Assembly: GCA_025353985.1 (NCBI GenBank)
Contig: JANXNT010001102.1
Span: 1 to 6,924, forward strand
Reading direction: 5' to 3'
Length of the DNA: 6,924 nucleotides
Origin: Limnoglobus sp.
GTDB lineage: Bacteria > Planctomycetota > Planctomycetia > Gemmatales > Gemmataceae
Positions 1 through 6,098 of this stretch are shown here, piece by piece (position 1 is the first letter of the stretch; the number at the start of each line of letters is the position of its first letter). The position numbers and the translations under genes are program-made. The notes beneath the pieces were generated by a model. The model did no database searches. It was not told where the DNA came from and saw only the letters and a program-made list of their open reading frames with translations.

Positions 1-1
1 G

Positions 2-628
2 ATCGCGATTCGACCGGTGCGGGAACTCGGTCATGTCGTCATGGGCGAGATGGGGCGACTTGGGTCTGCGGCAAGAGGGATAAGATTTCGCGAAGCAACC
101 GGTGCGATGGGAATCGTTCAAGTCGGGATGGCGTTCGGAATCGATTCCACGAGCCAGAAGCTCGGCGATGTGTTGGTGTCGACTTCTCTTATTCCCTACG
201 ATAACAGAATCGTACGGGCCGCTGATACCATATACATTACGGATTATTCTCAAGCCAACAGGCAAGATGCTCGCCCAGTACTCGTCGAGTTGTTTCGTAG
301 CGAAGTGAAACGAGGAAATCATTCTTTCGGCGTACATGTCGGTGCGATGCTCTCCGGGGCGGCGCGGATTCAGAGCCGCGTATTTCGCGATGAATTGGTG
401 ATGAGAGTTCCAGGCGGCGACGACGCAATTGTCGGCGGTGAAATGGAAGGTGTCGGTTTGCTCGCGGCCTCGACATCCGCCGACGATCCGATCTGGTGCA
501 TTGTCAAAGGAATTTCGGATTTCGCTGATGAAGATCGGGATGCCGCGATCGCAGCGGCCCGTCTCCTTGCTTGTCGGAATGCTGCGGAGTTTGTTCTGTC
601 CGCTCTGTTGAACGACGCGATAAACTGA
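2..628 (+). CDS. Nucleosidase/phosphorylase-superfamily protein (MTA/SAH nucleosidase-like), 5' end cut by window
   Basis: The frame is open to the left edge, so the N-terminus is missing; 208 residues are visible. A GTG at 17 could be mistaken for a start, but family-like sequence appears straight after it and the frame continues upstream. Visible hallmarks of the PNP/UDP-phosphorylase/MTA nucleosidase fold are the GDVLVSTSLIPYD strand, the VHVGAMLSGA segment, the GGEMEG purine/ribose-binding motif (Glu codons at 440-442 and 446-448) and VKGISDFADE with the probable catalytic Asp at 518-520. These enzymes cleave the N-glycosidic bond of nucleosides. In E. coli MTA/SAH nucleosidase the equivalent Glu and Asp are catalytic. 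The second gene begins 24 bases downstream, which suggests an operon. G+C is lower than in the genes to the right. Similar domains occur as effector modules in bacterial conflict systems, often fused to other domains, so the missing N-terminus matters. The superfamily call is firm; substrate and role are open. Confidence 0.82.
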   Translation: MAIRPVRELGHVVMGEMGRLGSAARGIRFREATGAMGIVQVGMAFGIDSTSQKLGDVLVSTSLIPYDNRIVRAADTIYITDYSQANRQDARPVLVELFRSEVKRGNHSFGVHVGAMLSGAARIQSRVFRDELVMRVPGGDDAIVGGEMEGVGLLAASTSADDPIWCIVKGISDFADEDRDAAIAAARLLACRNAAEFVLSALLNDAIN

Positions 629-641
629 TAGGATTCTTTAC

Positions 642-645
642 GGAG
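642..645 (+). promoter_or_regulatory. Ribosome binding site of the 209-aa hypothetical gene
   Basis: GGAG lies 7 bases before the ATG at 653. It fixes that start and shows that the gene following the nucleosidase is independently translated. Confidence 0.6.
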
Positions 646-652
646 AAGAACG

Positions 653-1282
653 ATGCCAACCCTGAATGACATATTGAACGAACCACCGGTAACGGCTCCG
701 CTCCACCCTCAACTTCGGAATTGGACGCAACGAATTAACGATGGAACGATAATTCAGCTAGAAGTACATAGACCGATAATAGCCTTTGGAACGTCACCGA
801 GCGAACTCTGCCTCCATTTCACGGAACACGGCAAATCAAAATCAGGTCTTATTCGCGCTTGGGACGACGACCTGAATACTGGTCTAATCGTTTTGAAAGT
901 GCGAGCCATGGATACTGCGAATGAAGCCGAGCGATTCGCTCTTGGGCTTAGAGCCGCGTTCCGGAAAATCGAACGGGATTTCGGGGGCGGTTACTTCAAT
1001 TCTGTACTCCACGAACTGATTATGACGGGCGGGTTAGCATACGAATCAGACATTGCTGAAATTGTCAAGTCCATTCAAACCATTCCACCGAACCGCGATG
1101 GCAAGAACTATGACTTGTGCCGAGAGTTGATTCAAGATGCGATCGTCGGGCGGATGTACGAATTGAATCACATGCTAGGCTACCAAGTAAATGAAGCGAG
1201 GATGATACTCTTTTCTGCACTCGCTCGTTACCTCGATGTGCGATTTTCTGTCAGCAACCGACGAAAACTCAGCTTACTTTGA
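653..1282 (+). CDS. Hypothetical protein of 209 aa, partner of the nucleosidase-like gene
   Basis: I do not recognise this protein. It starts with ATG at 653 behind a good ribosome binding site, 24 bases after the nucleosidase stop, so the two are probably co-transcribed. No signal peptide or membrane segment is visible. The first 80 or so residues look beta-strand rich (for example TIIQLEVHRPIIAFG, and GLIVLKVRAMD further on). The rest looks helical (ERFALGLRAAFRKIERDF, then the 135-200 region). The tail is basic and hydrophobic (ALARYLDVRFSVSNRRKLSLL region) and ends at a normal stop, so the gene looks intact. Hand-counted G+C over 661-1260 is 292 of 600, about 49%, well below the downstream gene, which suggests recent acquisition or a different codon history. 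No catalytic motif could be picked out. It could be a regulatory, sensor or scaffold partner of the nucleosidase; this is inference from adjacency only. Confidence 0.75.
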   Translation: MPTLNDILNEPPVTAPLHPQLRNWTQRINDGTIIQLEVHRPIIAFGTSPSELCLHFTEHGKSKSGLIRAWDDDLNTGLIVLKVRAMDTANEAERFALGLRAAFRKIERDFGGGYFNSVLHELIMTGGLAYESDIAEIVKSIQTIPPNRDGKNYDLCRELIQDAIVGRMYELNHMLGYQVNEARMILFSALARYLDVRFSVSNRRKLSLL

Positions 1283-1293
1283 AAAGCGATATT

Positions 1294-2580
1294 ATGAAAC
1301 ACTCCTTCTCGCGGCGTACGTTGCTTCGTGGCCTTGGCGTGACGATGGCGTTGCCGTGGCTCGAATCGGTTCCGGTTTGGGGCGGCGACAAAACCTCCGA
1401 GCCGCCGGTTCGTTTCGCGTGTTTGTTCTCCGGGAATGGCTTTCACAAAGACGAATGGTGGGCGAAGGGCGAAGGCAAAACGATGCAGTTGGGCAAGGTG
1501 CTGGAACCGCTGTTGCCGCACCGCGAGAAGTTGTTGTTCCTGAAGGGGCTTTACAACGAGCAAGCCCTGATCGGCGGCATTCACAGTTGCCAAACGGGCA
1601 ACCTGCTGACGGGGGCACATCTCGCACCGGCGGGCGAGATCAAGTCTGGCATTAGCGTCGACCAACTGATTGCCGAGGCGATCAAGGGACAGACGAAGGT
1701 GCCGAGCCTGGTGCTGGGTACCGAGCCGTCGATTGCGGCGATTCACAAAAATTACTCGATGATCTACAGTTCGCACATTTCGTGGAGTTCCGCGACCACG
1801 CCGACGCCGCTCGAACTCTACCCGGCGCTCGCGTTCGACCGACTGTTCCGCGACGAAGTCGGCAAGGCCGATCAGAGCGTTCTCGATGCCGTCATCGACG
1901 ACACGCGCGGTTTGCGCGACCGTGTGAGCAAGGCAGACCAACGACGGCTGGACGAATATCTATCGTCGGTTCGCGAAGTCGAACGTCGGATCGAACAAGC
2001 CGGGAAAGCGGGGCGGTTGCAGGGGTATCGACCGACACTGTTGAAGCCCGATATGCCACGGCCTGCCGATGGCATCCCACAAGACATCGATCAGCATATG
2101 CGGCTGATGTGCGATATTCTCGTGCTGGCATTCCGCACCGACACCACGCGCGTTTGCACGCTGAAACTCAACAACGATCACTCGGCGTTGCGCTTCCCGC
2201 ACTTGAAGGTAGACTATATGATCCACCACTTGCTTTCGCACACCGATAATGCCGACTGGCTGAAGGTGAATCAGTTCTTCATGACGCAGATGGCCTACAT
2301 CGCCGGGAAACTCGATGCCGTGAAGGAAGGCGACCGCACGCTGCTGGACAATAGCATGATCTTGTATTGTTCGAGTATGATGTCCGGTGCGCACAATAAC
2401 GATCAACTACCGGTGGTGATGCTGGGAAGTGGCGGTGGCAAAATCAAAACGGGCCGCATCGTCGATTACACCGGCAAGCCAAACCGCAAGATGTGCAGCC
2501 TATATCTTTCGCTCATGGACAAAGTCGGCGTTCGCCCCAAAACCTTCGGCGATTCGAGCCAGCCCCTCGCGGAGATTTGA
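1294..2580 (+). CDS. DUF1552 family protein, Tat-exported
   Basis: Encodes 428 residues from the ATG at 1294, a normal length for DUF1552 proteins, which are abundant in planctomycetes and have no established function. The N-terminus reads SRRTLLRG at residues 6-13, followed by a hydrophobic stretch (LGVTMALPWL). This is a twin-arginine signal, so export in folded form is likely. Family-like segments include GNGFHKDEWW near residue 46, the GGIHSCQTGNLLTGAH region near 95, and the C-terminal YLSLMDKVGV...FGDSSQPL. An in-frame TTG at 1279 would add five residues and overlap the preceding stop, but the Tat signal begins naturally at 1294, so I chose that start. The ribosome binding site is weak (only GAAAAG at 1281-1286). 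DUF1552 genes usually sit directly after a large DUF1592/DUF1588/DUF1585-type cytochrome-like gene; here that partner is absent and a lower-G+C hypothetical gene lies 11 bases upstream. Confidence 0.92.
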   Translation: MKHSFSRRTLLRGLGVTMALPWLESVPVWGGDKTSEPPVRFACLFSGNGFHKDEWWAKGEGKTMQLGKVLEPLLPHREKLLFLKGLYNEQALIGGIHSCQTGNLLTGAHLAPAGEIKSGISVDQLIAEAIKGQTKVPSLVLGTEPSIAAIHKNYSMIYSSHISWSSATTPTPLELYPALAFDRLFRDEVGKADQSVLDAVIDDTRGLRDRVSKADQRRLDEYLSSVREVERRIEQAGKAGRLQGYRPTLLKPDMPRPADGIPQDIDQHMRLMCDILVLAFRTDTTRVCTLKLNNDHSALRFPHLKVDYMIHHLLSHTDNADWLKVNQFFMTQMAYIAGKLDAVKEGDRTLLDNSMILYCSSMMSGAHNNDQLPVVMLGSGGGKIKTGRIVDYTGKPNRKMCSLYLSLMDKVGVRPKTFGDSSQPLAEI

Positions 2581-2595
2581 ACGGGGCTACGACGG

Positions 2596-2625
2596 ATAGC
2601 GGCGGTTAAAAACTATCGCCGATAT
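2596..2625. terminator. Weak hairpin in the convergent DUF1552/toxin junction
   Basis: ATAGCGGCG at 2596-2604 can pair with CGCCGATAT at 2617-2625 with one mismatch, leaving an A-rich 12-base loop. It spans the toxin stop codon and lies just after the DUF1552 stop, where a bidirectional terminator would be useful. There is no T-run on either side, so the call is weak. Confidence 0.22.
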
Positions 2626-2885
2626 CGAACGATGACACCGTACACCGAAACAACCCCGCGCAGTTCGTAGATTTCGTATTTGAGAATTAGCGGACCTACG
2701 AACAGAATCCTTTCCAAACCATCTCGCGATTCTCCCACATCGTCTGGCTGATCCGATAGCAGTTCGTTCGCTTCAAAAACTGCCAATTCGAGAACGTCGG
2801 GGTCGCGCCCGGTTTCATGTGCCAGAAAGAACTCTGTCGATAGGATTTGTTCTGCACCAGATGACCATATGACACGATAGCTCAT
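2613..2885 (-). CDS. RelE/ParE-superfamily toxin (type II toxin-antitoxin)
   Basis: Encodes 90 residues starting MSYRVIWSSGAEQIL. This length and opening are typical of RelE/ParE-fold toxins, which begin with a beta strand of the Y-x-V-x-W kind followed by a helix. The C-terminal half, GESRDGLERILFVGPL then LKYEIYELRGVVSVYGVIV, fits the antiparallel sheet of the fold. RelE members cut mRNA in the ribosome and ParE members poison gyrase; the sequence alone does not tell which applies. An upstream in-frame ATG at 2900 would add five residues, but the ATG at 2885 overlaps the antitoxin stop as ATGA. That is the usual coupled arrangement for such pairs, so I chose it. The call rests on size, N- and C-terminal patterns and the paired gene, not on confirmed catalytic residues. 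Confidence 0.72.
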   Translation of the reverse strand: MSYRVIWSSGAEQILSTEFFLAHETGRDPDVLELAVFEANELLSDQPDDVGESRDGLERILFVGPLILKYEIYELRGVVSVYGVIVRYRR

Positions 2886-3154
2886 GGTTTCTGCTTCCAT
2901 GCAAGGCGGATTTGCGCAAATCTCGCTGCGATCTCAATCGTGCTGAAACCGCCTCCCGCTTCGAGTTCCGTGCGAGCGGCTTCTCGGGCTTCTGCCGAAG
3001 GGATGGCAAACGCCCAGTCGTACATCAGCCGTTGGTAATCGTCTTCCGGTAAGTATTGGCCCAACACTTGCCCACTCGCATCGCAGACAACGACGGACTT
3101 GTTACCGCCGTCGAGTTTCTGCAAAAGCTCTGTATCCGCAATCACTCGTTCCAT
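2882..3154 (-). CDS. Putative antitoxin of the RelE/ParE-type pair
   Basis: Encodes 90 residues and lies immediately upstream of the toxin gene, with its TGA overlapping the toxin ATG. The N-terminal half (residues 1-40) contains SVVVCDASGQVLGQYLPEDDY, a strand-turn-strand pattern that also occurs in other small planctomycete antitoxin-like proteins. The C-terminal half is helical and charged (AEAREAARTELEAGGGFST, then EIAARFAQIRLAW). It could be the segment that wraps the toxin. I see no clear helix-turn-helix and cannot place it in Phd, RelB or AbrB with confidence. A strong ribosome binding site and the first position in the cassette fit the usual excess production of antitoxin. Function is inferred mainly from the neighbour. 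Confidence 0.62.
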   Translation of the reverse strand: MERVIADTELLQKLDGGNKSVVVCDASGQVLGQYLPEDDYQRLMYDWAFAIPSAEAREAARTELEAGGGFSTIEIAARFAQIRLAWKQKP

Positions 3155-3161
3155 GTTTCGG

Positions 3162-3167
3162 CTCCTC
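3162..3167 (-). promoter_or_regulatory. Strong ribosome binding site of the antitoxin
   Basis: On the minus strand GAGGAG stands 7 bases before the antitoxin ATG (codon at 3152-3154). It is the best Shine-Dalgarno match in the window. The toxin has no comparable site of its own and relies on the ATGA overlap, which favours more antitoxin than toxin. Confidence 0.7.
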
Positions 3168-3178
3168 GGTTAATCGTG

Positions 3179-3184
3179 ATTGTA
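3179..3184 (-). promoter_or_regulatory. Candidate -10 element for the toxin-antitoxin cassette
   Basis: TACAAT on the minus strand matches TATAAT at five of six positions and sits about 25 bases before the antitoxin start. No convincing -35 box lies 16-18 bases upstream, where the glutamine synthetase terminator begins, so this is tentative. Confidence 0.25.
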
Positions 3185-3199
3185 ACGCATCACCAACGA

Positions 3200-3227
3200 A
3201 AACGCCCGCCGTTTCTGGCGGGCGTTT
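3200..3227 (-). terminator. Intrinsic terminator of the glutamine synthetase gene
   Basis: A perfect 11-bp inverted repeat (AAACGCCCGCC at 3200-3210, GGCGGGCGTTT at 3217-3227) has a 6-base loop. It lies 19 bases past the glnN stop. On the minus strand the right arm runs into TTTT and then CG, so the U-tract is short and some readthrough into the toxin-antitoxin cassette is conceivable. The hairpin is symmetrical and could also act on the other strand, but no plus-strand gene ends nearby. Confidence 0.8.
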
Positions 3228-3246
3228 CGTTTGGTCGCGGTGCGGT

Positions 3247-5430
3247 TTACTTGATAAACAGCATTTCGCGGTAGGTTGGCAGTGGCCAGAGGTCGTCGGC
3301 GACCATCGTTTCGAGGGCGTCGCCGTGCGTGCGAAGCTCTTCCATCTTCGTCACGACGCTTTCCTTCATGTACTTCGCGTGGCTGTAAGTGTCGCCCGTC
3401 GCGGTATGATCGGCGGCATGTTCGAGTGCCTTGATGGCAGCCTGGAACTTATTGATCGTCGTCGTCAATGTCTTCAACTCTTCGAGTTGCGTACCGACAT
3501 CGATACCGGCGGCTTTCGTGGCATTCACGGAGCCAGCGACTTCGCTCTGATGACGCATGGCGGCGGGCAGGATCATCGTCTTTGCCATGTGAACCATCAT
3601 GTTCGCTTCGATGGAGATTTCTTTGACGTACTTCTCGCTGAAAATCTCATAGCGACTATAAAGTTCGCGCTCCGTCAGCACCTTGTACTTCGTGAACAGT
3701 TCGATGCTGGCCTTGCTGATGACCTGTGGGATCGCTTCCACGGTGGTCTTCAAGTTCGGCAGCCCGCGTTTCGCGGCTTCGGCGTGCCATTCTTCGGAGT
3801 AGCCGTTGCCGTTGAAGATGACCTTCTTCGATTCCTTCAGAATCCCAGGGAGCAAATCTTGGATCGCCTTGTTGAGCGTCTTGCCGCCCTTCACATCGGC
3901 TTCGAGCTTCGTCGCGATGAAGTCGATCGACTCGGCCACGATCGTGTTCAACACGGTGTTCGGCCCACCGATGCTGAACGCACTGCCGACGGCGCGGAAC
4001 TCGAACTTGTTACCCGTGAAGGCGAACGGCGAGGTGCGGTTGCGGTCACCGGCGTCGCGGGGCAGCTTCGGCAGCACGCTGACGCCGACTTCCATGTAGC
4101 CGCCCTGTTTCGTGCTCTTCAGGTCGCTGCGTTCGAGTTGGTCCATGATGTCTTGAAGCTGATCGCCGAGGAAGATCGAGATGATCGCCGGCGGGGCTTC
4201 GTTGGCACCGAGGCGGTGGTCGTTCCCGGCCGAGGCGACGCTGACGCGGAGCAGTTCCGGATACTTGGCCACGGCCCGAATCACGGCGACGCAGAACACG
4301 AGAAACTGTGCGTTATCGTGCGGATTATCGCCGGGGTTCAGCAGGTTCTCGCCGGTGTCGGTGGACATCGACCAGTTGTTGTGCTTGCCCGAACCGTTGA
4401 TGCCTGCGAATGGTTTTTCGTGGAGCAAACAGACGAGGCCGTAGTTCTCGGCGGTTCGCCGCATGACGTCCATCGTCAGTTGGTTGTGATCGGTCGCGAG
4501 GTTGCTATCTTCGTAAATCGGCGCGATTTCGTATTGGCTCGGCGCGACTTCGTTGTGCCTGGTTTTCACCGGGATGCCGAGTTTGAACATCTCGGTTTCG
4601 CAGTCGGCCATACAGGCGATGACGCGCTCGGGAATTGTGCCGAAGTATTGATCTTCGAGTTCCTGGCCCTTCGGGGGTTTCGCACCGAACAGCGTTCGCC
4701 CGCAGTTGATGAGATCCGGGCGGGCGTACAGGAAATTCTTGTCGATCAGGAAGTATTCCTGTTCGGGGCCGACTGTCGTGTAGACGCGCTTCACGTTGTC
4801 GTGGCCGAACAGGCGGATGATGCGGATCGCCTGATTCGACAGGGCTTCCATACTGCGGAGCAGCGGGGTTTTCTTGTCGAGAGCTTCGCCGGTCCACGAT
4901 ACGAACACGGTCGGAATGACGAGCGTGGCACCGTTCGGCGTTTCGCGAATGTAGGCGGGGCTGGTCGGATCCCAACCGGTGTAGCCGCGGGCTTCGAACG
5001 TGGAGCGCGTGCCGCCGCTCGGGAACGAACTGGCGTCTGGCTCGCCCTTCACGAGTTCATTTCCGCTGAACTCGGCGAGTGCGGTGCCATCGCCGCATGG
5101 CGACAGGAACGAATCGTGCTTCTCGGCGGTCAATCCCGTCAATGGCTGGAATAAGTGCGTGTAGTGCGTCGCCCCGTGTTCGATCGCCCAATCTTTCATG
5201 GCGCTGGCAACGGCGTCGGCGATAGCCGGTTCGGTGAGTTGCGCACCGAGTTTGATCGTCTTTTGCAGGGCTTTGAAGATCGGCTTTGGCAGACGGGCCT
5301 TCTGCTCGGCTTCGTTAAACACGTTGCAGCCGAACATGTCCTTAAATTCCAGACCTTTGAATTCGATCCGGTTCAGATAATGCACGGTCGTGGCGATCGT
5401 TTGAATCGCCTGTTGACGGGCAGTGGCCAT
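3247..5430 (-). CDS. glnN: Glutamine synthetase type III
   Basis: ATP-dependent synthesis of glutamine from glutamate and ammonia, the entry point of nitrogen assimilation, in the cytoplasm. From the ATG at 5430 it encodes 727 residues, typical of the long type III enzymes (types I and II are much shorter). Diagnostic segments are SFPSGGTRSTFEARGYTGWD (near 135-154), GPEQEYFL (221-228, metal-binding Glu residues), HNEVAPSQYE (292-301), NGSGKHNNWS (345-354, glutamate/ammonia site), LGANEAPPAI (407-416) and NRTSPFAFTGNKFEFR (464-479). All are intact. The frame extends to an ATG at 5466, but MATARQQAIQ is the better start and has GGAG 11 bases upstream. A sigma70-type promoter lies about 125 bases before the start and a strong hairpin terminator follows the stop, so it is probably transcribed alone. 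A 609-aa plus-strand open frame inside it is a reading-frame shadow. Confidence 0.97.
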   Translation of the reverse strand: MATARQQAIQTIATTVHYLNRIEFKGLEFKDMFGCNVFNEAEQKARLPKPIFKALQKTIKLGAQLTEPAIADAVASAMKDWAIEHGATHYTHLFQPLTGLTAEKHDSFLSPCGDGTALAEFSGNELVKGEPDASSFPSGGTRSTFEARGYTGWDPTSPAYIRETPNGATLVIPTVFVSWTGEALDKKTPLLRSMEALSNQAIRIIRLFGHDNVKRVYTTVGPEQEYFLIDKNFLYARPDLINCGRTLFGAKPPKGQELEDQYFGTIPERVIACMADCETEMFKLGIPVKTRHNEVAPSQYEIAPIYEDSNLATDHNQLTMDVMRRTAENYGLVCLLHEKPFAGINGSGKHNNWSMSTDTGENLLNPGDNPHDNAQFLVFCVAVIRAVAKYPELLRVSVASAGNDHRLGANEAPPAIISIFLGDQLQDIMDQLERSDLKSTKQGGYMEVGVSVLPKLPRDAGDRNRTSPFAFTGNKFEFRAVGSAFSIGGPNTVLNTIVAESIDFIATKLEADVKGGKTLNKAIQDLLPGILKESKKVIFNGNGYSEEWHAEAAKRGLPNLKTTVEAIPQVISKASIELFTKYKVLTERELYSRYEIFSEKYVKEISIEANMMVHMAKTMILPAAMRHQSEVAGSVNATKAAGIDVGTQLEELKTLTTTINKFQAAIKALEHAADHTATGDTYSHAKYMKESVVTKMEELRTHGDALETMVADDLWPLPTYREMLFIK

Positions 5431-5441
5431 TGCGTGTGAAT

Positions 5442-5445
5442 CTCC
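5442..5445 (-). promoter_or_regulatory. Ribosome binding site of glnN
   Basis: GGAG on the minus strand lies 11 bases before the ATG at 5430. The spacing is on the long side, but it supports this start over the ATG at 5466. Confidence 0.45.
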
Positions 5446-5505
5446 GAGTAGACGGGAGTGCGGCACCCCAAACGGTTGTGGACCGATCCCTACGCGGCAT
5501 CGCGG

Positions 5506-5523
5506 CGGCCGGGGGTACGGCCG
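5506..5523. repeat. Short GC-only hairpin in the glnN leader
   Basis: CGGCCG occurs at 5506-5511 and again at 5518-5523. The copies are self-complementary and separated by six bases, so a 6-bp stem with a 6-base loop can form in the glnN 5' leader. It may be chance in G+C-rich DNA; no riboswitch class is recognised. Confidence 0.3.
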
Positions 5524-5556
5524 TATTCAAGGGAGATCCGGGAGAGGATTCCAGAG

Positions 5557-5584
5557 TTTATAAGAGCCGCAACGGCGTTGGCAA
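5557..5584 (-). promoter_or_regulatory. Sigma70-type promoter facing glnN
   Basis: On the minus strand TTGCCA (5579-5584) and TATAAA (5557-5562) each match consensus at five of six positions with a 16-base spacer. Transcription would begin near 5550, giving a leader of about 120 bases before glnN. The -10 region overlaps the palindrome TTATAA, so a plus-strand TATAAG for ybeY overlaps it, but I see no matching -35 box on that strand. Confidence 0.42.
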
Positions 5585-5654
5585 GAATGCAAATCCTGCG
5601 AAAGATCGCGAAAACCAGCAGGCACATCGTGCGTACGGTTTCTATCATTACCGA

Positions 5655-6098
5655 ATGATCTCCGTCTCGATCTCCAACCCGTACGAGCAAACGCTCAATT
5701 TCCCCATCCTGAAGGATGCGGCCCGCGCCGTTCTTACGGGTGAGGGAATCGCCAACGCGAAGGTCACGCTCGCGTTCGTGAACGATCCGCACATTCATCG
5801 GCTCAACAAGCAGTTTCTCGAACACGATGAGCCGACCGACGTGCTAACCTTCCCCTATTCCGATAAGGGATCGAAGAAGATCGAAGGCGATGTCGTCATC
5901 AGCTACGAGACGGCCGCCGAGTACGCGGCCGACCGCGATCACAGTCTCGAACTCGAACTGCTTCTGTACGTCGTACACGGCTGCCTGCACTTGTGCGGCT
6001 ACGATGATACTTCGGTGAAAGCCGAGAAAATCATGCGGAAGAAAGAGCGCGAATACCTCTCGAAACTGGGCCTCCCGGATATTGCGAACCGAACATGA
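5655..6098 (+). CDS. ybeY: YbeY family endoribonuclease (rRNA maturation factor)
   Basis: Encodes 147 residues from the ATG at 5655, the usual length of YbeY, a metal-dependent RNase family involved in 16S rRNA 3' end processing and ribosome quality control. The frame is open further upstream, but homologous-looking sequence begins at MISVSISNP; no clear ribosome binding site precedes this ATG. The family core is visible: LNKQFLEHDEPTDVLTFP (50-67), EGDVVIS (77-83) and VVHGCLHLCGYDD (106-118). Two positions differ from the E. coli pattern. The Arg of YRGKD is Leu55 here (FLEHD), and the third zinc ligand of HGxLHLxGYDH is Asp118 rather than His, while His108 and His112 remain. I believe this variant occurs in other planctomycetes, so it need not mean loss of function. 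Its TGA overlaps the rhodanese ATG, which indicates translational coupling. Confidence 0.93.
   Translation: MISVSISNPYEQTLNFPILKDAARAVLTGEGIANAKVTLAFVNDPHIHRLNKQFLEHDEPTDVLTFPYSDKGSKKIEGDVVISYETAAEYAADRDHSLELELLLYVVHGCLHLCGYDDTSVKAEKIMRKKEREYLSKLGLPDIANRT

Noticed and set aside
1279..1293. TTG start at 1279 for the DUF1552 protein
   Set aside because: It would add five residues before a Tat signal that already starts well at the ATG at 1294, and it overlaps the upstream stop.
1228..1941. 237-aa minus-strand open frame opposite DUF1552
   Set aside because: It is antisense to a clear DUF1552 gene, is Arg/Gln-rich without domain signatures, and has no supporting ribosome site or neighbours.
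2886..2900. ATG at 2900 as the toxin start
   Set aside because: It has no ribosome site. The ATG at 2885, in the ATGA overlap, matches the usual toxin N-terminus.
3325..5154. 609-aa plus-strand open frame opposite glnN
   Set aside because: It is fully antisense to an unmistakable glutamine synthetase. Its composition is rich in Arg, Val, Phe and Asp as expected from the complement of G+C-biased codons, and no domain is recognisable. It is a shadow frame.
5431..5466. Upstream ATG at 5466 for glutamine synthetase
   Set aside because: The extra 12 residues do not resemble the family N-terminus, and the GGAG at 5442-5445 would then lie inside the coding region.
5430..5654. N-terminal extension of YbeY from 5430
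   Set aside because: The extension is low-complexity and basic, does not resemble YbeY, and would place the glnN promoter region inside a gene. The ATG at 5655 fits the family length.
5431..5654. Sigma54 (NtrC-type) promoter for glnN
   Set aside because: I searched for the GG-N10-GC pattern with TGGCAC/TTGC-like boxes on both strands and found only a partial GGCAC without a properly spaced second element.
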